Shown in pieces: positions 1-6,662 of a stretch of 64,000 nucleotides of DNA. The position numbers were made by a program, and so were the translations under genes. This DNA is from Ruminococcus sp. (GTDB lineage: Bacteria > Bacillota > Clostridia > Oscillospirales > Ruminococcaceae): the NCBI GenBank assembly GCA_017397925.1, contig JAFQHO010000052.1:1-64000 (forward strand), in the 5' to 3' direction. The notes under the pieces are model-generated. The model saw only the letters and a program-made list of their open reading frames with translations, had not been told where the DNA came from and did no database searches. The stretch's first letter is position 1. Each line of letters begins with the position of its first letter.

Positions 1-7
1 AGTTGAA

Positions 8-226
8 ATGATTATCATGATACTTTCCAATCTATCAGACATTCCCGAAAAGATTCTGAAAGAGTACAGAAAAGAGGCTGTTCGGAATGTTCGTCGTACC
101 AAAGGCAAACTGAATTTGGAGGAACTGATACAGCGTGATAACTTCGGGATTGCAGAGAAAAATCTCGAAAGGCCTGAACCTCAAGAGACTCCGCTGCCCG
201 ACGACAGCTGGATGTATGAAGCTTAA
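8..226 (+). CDS. hypothetical protein (possibly 5'-truncated by the window edge)
   Basis: This is a 72-residue ORF whose frame is open to the window edge, so the true start may lie upstream; a second Met is at codon 4. The product is charged and hydrophilic, with a Lys/Arg-rich first half and an acidic, Pro-rich tail ending DDSWMYEA. There is no signal peptide or membrane segment. I recognise no family. It belongs to the mobile element and is followed directly by the structured non-coding tract. Confidence 0.5.
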   Translation: MIIMILSNLSDIPEKILKEYRKEAVRNVRRTKGKLNLEELIQRDNFGIAEKNLERPEPQETPLPDDSWMYEA

Positions 227-234
227 TAAATGCA

Positions 235-560
235 TGGTATGCGTGTTTCACGCACCCCTTTGCAAAGGACGGAACGAAGCGTTCCTCTCTTGTGCCGTTA
301 GCCTGAGTAACGATTCGTGACGTAGGATCAAGAAACAGCTGACCTTGCAAATCACCGACTCAGGTACCGTTTCGGTAGTCGAGGTATCATGCAGGGGGAG
401 TTGTTTCACCGCCCCCTTGCTCAAGCTGACGGAACAAAATGTTCAGTCACAAACAGTAATCCAGCCGCACTGCTTCGGTGCAGGTGGTATGACGGTAAAC
501 AATTCGTTCACCGTGACGGGACGAATCATCCCGTCATAAAAAGAGCCCACGTCGTGAAAC
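235..560 (+). ncRNA. 5' half of a candidate large structured RNA (ROOL/GOLLD-like in style)
   Basis: No convincing ORF occurs here, but the tract is packed with short hairpins: GCGTG-TTT-CACGC near 242, GGAACG-AAG-CGTTCC near 284, TACCG-TTT-CGGTA, a GGGGG/CCCCC stem near 391-417, GAACA-AAA-TGTTC, ACGGT/ACCGT, and a 7-bp GACGGGA/TCCCGTC stem near 516-536. Loop sequences are mutually complementary (ATTCG with CGAAT; GTTTCAC with GTGAAAC), which would allow kissing loops. Removing the IS joins this half to 2079-2342 as one tract of about 600 nt. Size, mobile-element setting and ornate hairpins resemble ROOL or GOLLD RNAs. The family assignment is inference; only the hairpins are seen. Strand is assumed from the flanking genes. 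Confidence 0.45.
556..560. repeat. 5-bp target duplication (GAAAC), left copy
   Basis: GAAAC immediately precedes the left IS end and is repeated immediately after the right end (2079-2083), as expected for a transposition target duplication. Confidence 0.75.
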
Positions 561-587
561 GGAGCTGTTGACAAACTCGGAAAAATC

Positions 588-616
588 TCGACTTTTCTGC
601 TAAAATATGGTATAAT
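588..616 (+). promoter_or_regulatory. promoter of the IS transposase
   Basis: A TCGACT -35-like hexamer (588-593), a 17-bp spacer and a perfect TATAAT (611-616) lie 28 bp before the transposase ATG, inside the IS. Confidence 0.6.
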
Positions 617-643
617 AGAAGTAAAGAAAGCGAGGTAATTAGG

Positions 644-1981
644 ATGCTTAACAGGAACGAAAACAGACAAATGAAAATGTGTTTGGTAACTCTTGAAGAT
701 CTTATGCCACAGGAACATTTTCTCCGTGATTTGGATAGATGTGTAGATTTCAATTTCATTTATGATAAAGTTGAAGCACTGTACTCAAACACAGGTCGCC
801 CGTCTGTTGATCCTGTTATGCTCATAAAGATGATGCTCATCGGTTATCTATATGGAATAGAATCAGAACGCAGACTTGAACAGGAAGTCCGTGTAAATAT
901 TGCGTATCGTTGGTTTCTCGGAATTGAACTTGACGAGCCTGTTCCGGACCACTCTACAATCTCACAGCTTCGCCGCAGGAAATTCAGCGGAACAACAATA
1001 TTTCAAGATATATTTGATGAGATTGTACGCAAGTGTATGGAAGAAGGGCTGGTAACGGGAAAGCTTTTGCTTACCGATTCCACACACATCAGAGCCAATG
1101 CACGAAACGATTTAAGGGAAGTGATTGAGGTTCCCGACACACCATCTGAGTATATGCAGAAGCTTGACCGTGAAGCGTTTGAAATGGGACTTATCAAAGA
1201 ACCTGTCGTGTATCCCGAAAAGACAAAATCTGTTACAAAAAGCATCACTGACCCTGACAGCGGATTATTAAATCGTCCCGGAAAACCAAATGCTTTTTGT
1301 TATCTTGACCATCAGACGACTGATGCTAAAAACGGCATTATCACTGATGTTTTTGTTACACCTGCAAATGTAAACGACTGCTCTCCGCATACCGAAAGAC
1401 TTGAACATCAGATTGATAAATTCGGTTTTGAAACAGAATCTGTTTGTGCCGATGCGGGATACGATAACGCTGAGGTTTACGATGCAATGCTTAAAAGAAA
1501 TATCAAGACATACATCCCACGAAGACAAAAGCCTGTTGTAAATTGTAATTATGAAGAAGACTTCAACCCTGGTAATTTTCAGTATGACAGTAATAAGAAT
1601 GTGTATATTTGCCCTGCCGGAAAGGAACTTCATTATCGTTCTTATCTCAAGCAAAAGGGATATAAACGATATGTTGCTAAAAAGAAAGATTGCATGAGCT
1701 GTCCGTATAAAGAGCAATGCATCGGAAAGTCAAATAATTCACGAAAAATTGAGCGCAATATGCATGAAGAAGCTCGCAGAGAGCAAGCTAAGAACAACGG
1801 AACAACAGAATATTACGAAGCGATGCGACTTCGGAAAATCTGGTGTGAAGGAAATTTCTCCCACCAGAAAGAGCAACATAATTTAAGACGAACATTCAAA
1901 AGAGGCATTGAAAAAATAACCGAGCAATGCCTCCTTTCGGCGTGTGCATTGAACTTAAAACGACTGGTAAAGGCTATGTGA
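644..1981 (+). CDS. IS1182-family DDE transposase
   Basis: This 445-residue protein catalyses cut-and-paste or copy transposition of the surrounding IS. The N-terminal region (about 1-110) matches the DUF772-type domain of IS1182/IS5-like transposases, with GRPSVDPVMLIKMM and the run YRWFLGIELDEPVPDHSTIS. The DDE core follows, with Asp in LLLTDSTHIRANA and Asp in VCADAGYDN. A CPYKEQC-type Cys cluster lies near 355, and the C-terminal segment EGNFSHQKEQHNLRR probably carries the catalytic Glu. Length is normal for the family and the frame is intact. The GCGAGG upstream of ATG is an acceptable Shine-Dalgarno sequence. Confidence 0.92.
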   Translation: MLNRNENRQMKMCLVTLEDLMPQEHFLRDLDRCVDFNFIYDKVEALYSNTGRPSVDPVMLIKMMLIGYLYGIESERRLEQEVRVNIAYRWFLGIELDEPVPDHSTISQLRRRKFSGTTIFQDIFDEIVRKCMEEGLVTGKLLLTDSTHIRANARNDLREVIEVPDTPSEYMQKLDREAFEMGLIKEPVVYPEKTKSVTKSITDPDSGLLNRPGKPNAFCYLDHQTTDAKNGIITDVFVTPANVNDCSPHTERLEHQIDKFGFETESVCADAGYDNAEVYDAMLKRNIKTYIPRRQKPVVNCNYEEDFNPGNFQYDSNKNVYICPAGKELHYRSYLKQKGYKRYVAKKKDCMSCPYKEQCIGKSNNSRKIERNMHEEARREQAKNNGTTEYYEAMRLRKIWCEGNFSHQKEQHNLRRTFKRGIEKITEQCLLSACALNLKRLVKAM

Positions 1982-1994
1982 GTAGCCCTTTTTT
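1972..1994 (+). terminator. transposase terminator overlapping the stop codon
   Basis: GGCTA (1972-1976), a 6-nt loop and TAGCC (1983-1987) are followed by CTTTTTT. The hairpin overlaps the transposase stop. Confidence 0.55.
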
Positions 1995-2078
1995 ATTGCC
2001 TGAATACAGAAAATATGCTTCAAATTCTCTTTTGGCATTTCGTTTATCCCGTGAAAAAGTGGGTTTGTCAACAGCTCC

Positions 2079-2342
2079 GAAACACGACGCAGGCATAACG
2101 AAGCAAATAGTCGGGGTGTAAGCAAAGGATGCCCTGATTCAGGGCTGCTTTACAGAGAACACACAACGTAGTCAACTCAACAAAAGCGGTGGGATCGTGA
2201 AACACGAGCCTATCGAAGATAAAACCACTGCCCCGATTCAGGGCGGCGGTTACAGGTAATCCAAATTCAAATCAAGCGGCGGGGCGTGAAGTACGCCCTA
2301 CCCCCAAAAATAAAAGCTGACGTCAGTTCGGCTGACATCAGC
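2079..2342 (+). ncRNA. 3' half of the candidate large structured RNA
   Basis: This continues the hairpin-rich tract after the IS. It contains the other arm of the disrupted GTCGTG-AAA-CACGAC hairpin, two related hairpins with GATTC loops (GCCCT-GATTC-AGGGC near 2132 and GCCC-CGATTCA-GGGC near 2231), TCGTG-AAA-CACGA near 2193, GGCGTGAAGTACGCC near 2284, and an 11-bp hairpin at 2316-2342. The GATTC loops can pair with the GAATC loop of the hairpin near 516-536 in the 5' half, giving further kissing contacts. No ORF with a ribosome binding site is present. The repeated hairpin/loop themes argue for one functional RNA rather than a degraded gene. Confidence 0.45.
2305..2342 (-). terminator. strong hairpin with a T-tract on the minus strand
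   Basis: GCTGACGTCAG (2316-2326), loop TTCGG and CTGACATCAGC (2332-2342) form an 11-bp stem. Read on the minus strand it is followed by TTTTATTTTT, the form of an intrinsic terminator blocking leftward transcription. On the plus strand it may instead close the 3' end of the structured RNA. Confidence 0.5.
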
Positions 2343-2365
2343 ATAAATCTCAGGAGGATAACGAT

Positions 2366-2527
2366 ATGAAAAACACTGTAAAGAATATCAATGACAAACA
2401 GGACAAGCAGATGAACGATGCAATTGCATCCAAGATCGCAGTTGAAAATCACAAGAAGTACACTGAGCTTCTTCTGAAAAAAGAAGTTGAAAAAGCAATC
2501 AGGGGAGAAGATATGCCGAGAGAATAA
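2366..2527 (+). CDS. small hypothetical protein of the mobile element
   Basis: ATG at 2366 is preceded by a strong Shine-Dalgarno sequence (AGGAGG at 2352-2357) and opens a 53-codon ORF ending TAA at 2525-2527. The product is highly charged and probably helical, starting MKNTVKNINDKQDKQMND and ending KAIRGEDMPRE. It has no membrane segment. I recognise no family. Small accessory ORFs just upstream of serine recombinases are common, so an accessory or regulatory role is possible, but this is inference from position. Confidence 0.6.
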   Translation: MKNTVKNINDKQDKQMNDAIASKIAVENHKKYTELLLKKEVEKAIRGEDMPRE

Positions 2528-2623
2528 CCGTATTTATTGGTCATGCACAAAGTCGACGACAAATTGTCGTTGAGTTTGATGATTCCATTTTCATGAAAAA
2601 AAGAGTAAAATTGAGGTGAGCAG

Positions 2624-2782
2624 ATGACAATTATTGAAATCGAAAAAAAGGAACTGCGTAAGTCATTTGAGAAGAAGCCGTACAAGGTGAAATCAAAATC
2701 CAAGGACAGCACAGGCGAAACAATCTCCAACCACGTTTTCTTTGAAATGCTCTGCAGCACAATGAAGGAGGAATGCAAATGA
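2624..2782 (+). CDS. small hypothetical protein overlapping the recombinase start
   Basis: This 52-residue ORF, MTIIEIEKKELRKSFEKKPY onward, has a GAGGTGAG ribosome binding site. Its stop overlaps the recombinase start as ATGA (2779-2782), indicating translational coupling. The protein is Lys-rich and probably helical, ending FEMLCSTMKEECK. I recognise no family. The tight coupling suggests it is made with the recombinase and may act with it, for example as a directionality or accessory factor; that role is a guess. Confidence 0.6.
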   Translation: MTIIEIEKKELRKSFEKKPYKVKSKSKDSTGETISNHVFFEMLCSTMKEECK

Positions 2783-4455
2783 CAGCAATAGAACGAATTA
2801 AAAGCAGAGGAAGAGTTCCTCGTGCCGCACTTTACGCAAGATTTTCTTCGGATAATCAGCGTGAAGAATCCATAGAAGCACAGCTCCGTGCCATGCGTGA
2901 ATACTGTGCCCGTAATGGCGTTGCAATCGTGGAGGAATTCTGCGATCGTGCACGCTCGGCAACAACCGATGACCGCCCCGAATTTCTGAATATGATCAGC
3001 ACATCAAAAGAGGGACACTTTGATATTGTCCTTGTGCACAAGTTGGACAGATTCTCCAGAAACCGTTACGACTCCGCTTATTATAAGCGTGAGCTTCGTA
3101 AAAATAATGTTACTCTTATGAGCGTTCTTGAAAATCTGGATGACTCACCCGAAAGCATTATTCTGGAATCGGTGCTTGAGGGTATGAGCGAGTACTACTC
3201 CAAAAACCTTGGTCGTGAGGTTATGAAAGGCATGAAAGAGAGTGCCCGTCAATGCCGCTATACAGGAGGTCATGTGCCGTATGGCTTCAAGGTGAATAAG
3301 GAAACCTACCGCTTTGAAATTGAAGAACATGAAGCGGAAGCCGTGAGAATGATTTTTCAGGGAGTATGTGACGGTCTTGGTTATGCGGAAATCATTGACA
3401 AGCTGAACTACTTAGGATATCGAAACAAGGCAGGTAAACCCTTTGTGAAGAACAGCATCACCGAGATGCTCCGCAATGAAAAATATCGTGGAGTCTTTAT
3501 CTTCAACAGAGCCGCCGCCAAAACGCCCATGGGCACACGCAATCACCACAAGAGCAAGCCTGACGGTGAGATGATACGCATCGAGGGCGGTATGCCAAGA
3601 ATTGTCGAGGATGATGTATTTTTCAAGGTCAGCGGTATCATCAAGAGCCGCAGTCAGAGAACAACAAGTCTGAGAGCAAAGGAAACCTATCTGCTGACAG
3701 GCAAAGTCGTATGCGGATACTGCGGCAGTGCATTCACTGGAAACTGTATGCACTCAGGCAGAAACAAGCGTAAGCATGTCACCTACAAGTGCGGAGGTAA
3801 AAGTAAGCGTGGGGAACTTCACTGCAATGCAAAGGATGTGAACCGCAACTATCTGGAGCAATTCGTGGTACAGCAGATCAGTGAAATCATCTTCTCTGAG
3901 GACAGAATCCCTCTGATTCTGGAGGGCTATGAAGCGTCTATCGCCATGCTGAATCAGCAGTCCGATTCGGTGCTGAACACGCTGAAGGAACAGCGTCAGG
4001 GCATTCAGACGAAGATTGACAACATCATCTCTGTAATCACCCAGTCGGGCAGTCCATCGCTTCTGGCAACCCTTGACAGGCTTGAACAGGAGCTTGCACA
4101 AGTAGACGAGAAAATAGAAGCTCACGAGCAGTCAAGTGGCTGTAAGAGCGTAGAGCCTGCCAAGGTCGTTGCTGCATACCGCAAAGCACAGCAGATGTTT
4201 CTCGATGGCACACTGCCACAGCGCAGACAGCTCATCAATCTCTATGTCAAGCGAGTGGTTGTCTATGATGACTACGTCCGCATAGAGCTCCATAACGTTC
4301 CCGGCAGTCTCAAGGGGAACGACGCAAGACTCACTGACGACAGTGAGCCTTGCGATGTACATATGATTCTGGCACGTTTTTCACGCAAAAAAATTCACGC
4401 TTTCATCCCAAGGGACAAAAACGTGAGTAAAATTGGTGGAGGCGAGGAGAATTGA
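2779..4455 (+). CDS. large serine recombinase (site-specific integrase)
   Basis: The protein has 558 residues from ATG 2779. This start overlaps the upstream stop by 4 bp and is well spaced from AAGGAGG; the in-frame ATG at 2773 lies too close to that site. Domains are a resolvase/invertase catalytic domain (about 12-160) with YARFSS and nucleophile Ser23, a recombinase DNA-binding domain (about 175-290), a zinc ribbon (VVCGYCGSAF, later CGG and HCNAK), a coiled coil (about 375-450) and a C-terminal tail. It would integrate and excise the element through att sites. The last codons, encoding KIGGGEEN and the stop, lie within the complement of the tmRNA 3' end. Integration at ssrA therefore supplies or preserves the recombinase C-terminus. 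Confidence 0.93.
   Translation: MTAIERIKSRGRVPRAALYARFSSDNQREESIEAQLRAMREYCARNGVAIVEEFCDRARSATTDDRPEFLNMISTSKEGHFDIVLVHKLDRFSRNRYDSAYYKRELRKNNVTLMSVLENLDDSPESIILESVLEGMSEYYSKNLGREVMKGMKESARQCRYTGGHVPYGFKVNKETYRFEIEEHEAEAVRMIFQGVCDGLGYAEIIDKLNYLGYRNKAGKPFVKNSITEMLRNEKYRGVFIFNRAAAKTPMGTRNHHKSKPDGEMIRIEGGMPRIVEDDVFFKVSGIIKSRSQRTTSLRAKETYLLTGKVVCGYCGSAFTGNCMHSGRNKRKHVTYKCGGKSKRGELHCNAKDVNRNYLEQFVVQQISEIIFSEDRIPLILEGYEASIAMLNQQSDSVLNTLKEQRQGIQTKIDNIISVITQSGSPSLLATLDRLEQELAQVDEKIEAHEQSSGCKSVEPAKVVAAYRKAQQMFLDGTLPQRRQLINLYVKRVVVYDDYVRIELHNVPGSLKGNDARLTDDSEPCDVHMILARFSRKKIHAFIPRDKNVSKIGGGEEN
4387..4426 (-). terminator. probable ssrA terminator embedded in the recombinase gene
   Basis: On the minus strand, 8 nt past the tmRNA CCA, TCACG...CGTGA arms (4422-4426 and 4395-4399) enclose an inner GTCCC-TTG-GGATG-like stem. 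They are followed by ATTTTTTT (4387-4394). This is intrinsic terminator architecture correctly placed for tmRNA, yet the DNA codes for the recombinase tail on the other strand. Confidence 0.65.
4434..4455. other. inferred attachment site region at the ssrA 3' end
   Basis: The 22 bp shared by the recombinase 3' end and the tmRNA acceptor/T-arm 3' strand form the junction of element and host. The exact 2-bp crossover cannot be placed without the second att copy or an empty site. The call rests on recombinase position and the intact tmRNA acceptor stem. Confidence 0.5.
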
Positions 4456-4804
4456 ACTCCTGTCCGAAAACCCATTCATACAACTTTCTACGAGCGTAGT
4501 TTATCTATTAGAATTCCCCGAACAGACCGCCGATAAACAGGCTGAAAGCTCAGGTAGTCCGAATACAATCAAGCGGAACGGACACTCCGCAGGATCGTTC
4601 ACCGTTAGTCGATGCCCATGTGAAAGCCACGGTACTCAATCACAGGACAGAAGCAGACTTAAGCTGCTACCAGTGCACTATTTCTAGTAACTGTAATGTT
4701 ATTTCTTGCGTTTATATTTAAACGTGGCGCAGTTTAAGGAGATTACACCGCAGCTCCGCTCGCTTATCATACTTCAAGATCCCCGTCGAAACCTTTACGC
4801 CCCC
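4434..4804 (-). ncRNA. ssrA: transfer-messenger RNA (tmRNA)
   Basis: This 371-nt RNA rescues stalled ribosomes and tags the nascent peptide for degradation. The 5' end GGGGGCG (4804 downwards) pairs with CGCCTCC before discriminator A and an encoded CCA at 4434-4436. The 3' part reads AGTTCAATTCTCCTCGCCTC, the T-arm and acceptor. The 5' part has the conserved GTTTCGACGGGG-type motif. The tag ORF runs from resume codon GCA (4707-4709) to TAA (4659-4661) and encodes ARNNITVTRNSALVAA, with a typical hydrophobic AA end. The gene is transcribed leftward into the mobile element. Confidence 0.95.
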
Positions 4805-4816
4805 ATAGAATTAAGC

Positions 4817-4845
4817 ATTATAAGGGAAGTATAATGTACATTTAT
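4817..4845 (-). promoter_or_regulatory. probable ssrA promoter
   Basis: A perfect TATAAT (minus strand, 4822-4817) lies 12 bp upstream of the tmRNA 5' end. The -35 region (around 4840-4845, ATAAAT) is weak. Confidence 0.55.
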
Positions 4846-5016
4846 ATTATATCACAAAGAAATTGTGTTGTAAATAGTTTTCACATAATTTTTAAAAATT
4901 AATCACTGTCATGTCTTAGAAATTGACAAAAAATAATAAATCTTTCGTTGTTTCGGCAACAGCGAAAGGGAATTGTTACAGCAGATAATATTATGCATTA
5001 GCAATGCTTGTATTTA
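4846..5016. other. AT-rich spacer, no gene seen
   Basis: The spacer between the ssrA promoter and the MITE. I see only AT-rich sequence and no ORF with a ribosome binding site or recognisable RNA. Confidence 0.5.
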
Positions 5017-5172
5017 GGGCATCTCTAACCCCCTTTTTGAGGAAAAGCAGCTATGCATACCATCTGCTTCGTCACCTATCTTGGAGTGCGGCAGCACGCC
5101 TGCGAAATGTTTCCTTGCAGTTGTCATAGCTATCTGCTTTTTCTTTGATCAAACGGGTTTTTAGAGATGCTC
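5017..5172. mobile_element. MITE, 156 bp, with inverted ends and a TTTA duplication
   Basis: The ends GGGCATCTCTAACCC and (complement of the right end) GAGCATCTCTAAAAACCC form imperfect terminal inverted repeats. They are flanked by TTTA at 5013-5016 and 5173-5176. The interior is GC-richer than its surroundings and has no ORF. This is the form of a non-autonomous miniature element. It lies between ssrA and spo0A, just past the spo0A stop. Confidence 0.65.
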
Positions 5173-5194
5173 TTTAGCGAATTATTGAAAAATC

Positions 5195-6013
5195 TCAGAG
5201 AATACTCTGATTCGACGAAGCGCTATTATGGTTTTTATCGTAGTTGAGAAAATGTCTGTACCCTGAATTGACGCGCTTCATATGCATAATAAGCTTGTCG
5301 CTTGCAAGTGCAATAAATTCCGAGTTGGTTGGACGGCTTACGAGATTTTTTGCATTACAGCCGAAAAATTCGCTCATTGCCTCCCGATCATTTTTATTCC
5401 ACGCCATTTCAATAGCGTGCCGGATTGCTCTTTCAACTCTTTCAGGGGTTGTCTGATATATTTCAGCAACGTGCGGATAAAGCTCCTTTGTCATATGTTC
5501 AAGGTAATTGTAATTCTGCGCACATTCCAGTATAGCTGTGCGGATATATCTGTAGCCTTTTATATGTGCAGGAATACCAACACTGCGTATAAGATTTGTA
5601 ACAATAAGTTCAGCATCATCGCAGTCTGAAGAAAGATGCTTTATTGCAACAAGCTTGATAATATCGTATATTTCCTTGTTTTCAAACGGCTTTGATAACG
5701 TATATGATGCACCGCATTCAATAAGCTGACGCTCAATATAACTATTATGGATTTCAGAAATTACAACAAATTGGGGTATTTTATGGAGTATACTCCGTAC
5801 TTTAATAATAAGCTCAATGGCATCTGAATTTTTAAGGGTGAGATTTGTAATTACCAGATCAGGAGCGTCTTTTATTATTGAGTTTATTATGATGCTTTCA
5901 TCGTTTTTTCGAGTATAAGCATATATGTTGCATTGGTTGAGATAAGATGCGAGATTAACTCCGAATTCTGCACTATCATCGCAGATTAGAGCTTTTAATG
6001 TTGTTTTATCCAT
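5195..6013 (-). CDS. spo0A: Spo0A-type sporulation master regulator with Asn at the phospho-acceptor site
   Basis: The 272-residue protein has a receiver domain (about 5-125) and a Spo0A effector domain (about 145-255). The effector matches Spo0A closely: VGIPAHIKGYRYIR, TTPERVERAIRHAIEMAW and SRPTNSEFIALASDKL. In the receiver the acidic pair D12-D13 and the LSKPF Lys are present, but the phospho-acceptor position reads LVITNL, so Asn57 replaces Asp; the codon is AAT. Canonical phosphorelay activation by aspartyl phosphate should therefore be impossible, suggesting a constitutive, differently regulated or decaying regulator. No sporulation neighbours are visible. The start is preceded by a modest GGGATG. 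The length is near the usual 260-270. Confidence 0.9.
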   Translation of the reverse strand: MDKTTLKALICDDSAEFGVNLASYLNQCNIYAYTRKNDESIIINSIIKDAPDLVITNLTLKNSDAIELIIKVRSILHKIPQFVVISEIHNSYIERQLIECGASYTLSKPFENKEIYDIIKLVAIKHLSSDCDDAELIVTNLIRSVGIPAHIKGYRYIRTAILECAQNYNYLEHMTKELYPHVAEIYQTTPERVERAIRHAIEMAWNKNDREAMSEFFGCNAKNLVSRPTNSEFIALASDKLIMHMKRVNSGYRHFLNYDKNHNSASSNQSIL

Positions 6014-6662
6014 ATTTTTTCATCCCGTATTAACAGATTTTTTGATTTCTTTGTTTATTATAACATAAGAATCAAAATGGTAAATTATGGTAATTATTCA
6101 TAAAGAATAATTAAACCAAATACTGTTACAAATAGACAAAATAGCTTATAAGAACACAGCGCAACCTATTGCGGTGTTGCTTTAACTTTTTGTCAAAAGG
6201 CGATATGACATTAAATCCGGAAAATGTTTTCGGTGAAATGATTTTATCATATTAATGTTAAATCTATAACACAAGATTTGTAAAATATATGTAAAATTTC
6301 AATTAGTCTTGCGGGGAATGTCCGTATGACCTAACTGCGAATATTTCCCGTAATTTATGTTAAATATTACCTCGATAATTTTACCACATAAAAGCAACAA
6401 AGTCAATAGGTTAAAAACTATTTTTGTTAATTTCTATGTATCTTCTATATTTTAACAATATAATATTCTAAATATTTAATAAAAATATTCATTTTGCACG
6501 TATCTTGAGCTATATTAATTATATATTGCGGAATATTCACACAAAATAGCAATAATCGTCGAATTTTATGTATTAAATAGCAATTATTTTATTGACAGGA
6601 AGTAACGTATTTGTTACAATGTTAATATAAAAATATATTTTAATCTCAAGGGGGAATTATCT
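6014..6662. promoter_or_regulatory. 650-bp AT-rich intergenic region between divergent spo0A and the esterase gene
   Basis: This contains a spo0A-proximal TATAAT (minus strand, 6062-6057) with a weak -35. A hairpin AACAC..CGCAA/TTGCG..GTGTT (6153-6178) is followed by a T-rich stretch. A GC-rich island near 6308-6353 has complementary ends (CGGGGAAT/ATTTCCCG). The esterase promoter lies at 6592-6620. No ORF or known riboswitch is recognised. The length suggests complex regulation. Confidence 0.4.
6592..6620 (+). promoter_or_regulatory. esterase promoter with overlapping palindrome
   Basis: TTGACA (6592-6597), exactly 17 bp, then TACAAT (6615-6620). The spacer carries GTAAC-GTATTT-GTTAC (6602-6617), an inverted repeat overlapping the -10, which is a candidate operator. 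Confidence 0.75.

Larger units (their letters stand above)
561..2078 (+). mobile_element. complete IS1182-family insertion sequence
   Basis: The element is 1518 bp with perfect 16-bp terminal inverted repeats: GGAGCTGTTGACAAAC at 561-576 and its complement at 2063-2078. A GAAAC duplication flanks both ends. It carries one full transposase, its own promoter and a stem-loop terminator. Rejoining the flanks gives GTCGTG-AAA-CACGAC, a perfect hairpin, so the IS landed at the loop of a palindrome. Intact ends and ORF suggest a recent, possibly active copy. Confidence 0.85.
1..4434. mobile_element. right end of an integrated genetic element, inserted at the ssrA 3' end
   Basis: The block from the left edge to the end of tmRNA contains a small unknown ORF, a hairpin-rich non-coding tract split by an insertion sequence, two small ORFs and a large serine recombinase. 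The recombinase runs straight into the 3' end of ssrA. A recombinase next to a restored tmRNA 3' end is the usual sign of an integrated element. The left boundary lies outside the window, so size, cargo and type (phage, ICE or IME) cannot be determined. The boundary at the tmRNA CCA is inferred; no second att copy is visible here. Confidence 0.7.

Noticed and set aside
15..350. Minus-strand 111-residue ORF across the structured tract
   Set aside because: It overlaps a plus-strand ORF and the hairpin region, has no ribosome binding site and resembles no protein family.
2773..2778. ATG at 2773 as recombinase start
   Set aside because: It lies only about 1-2 nt after AAGGAGG; ATG 2779 has normal spacing and the ATGA coupling.
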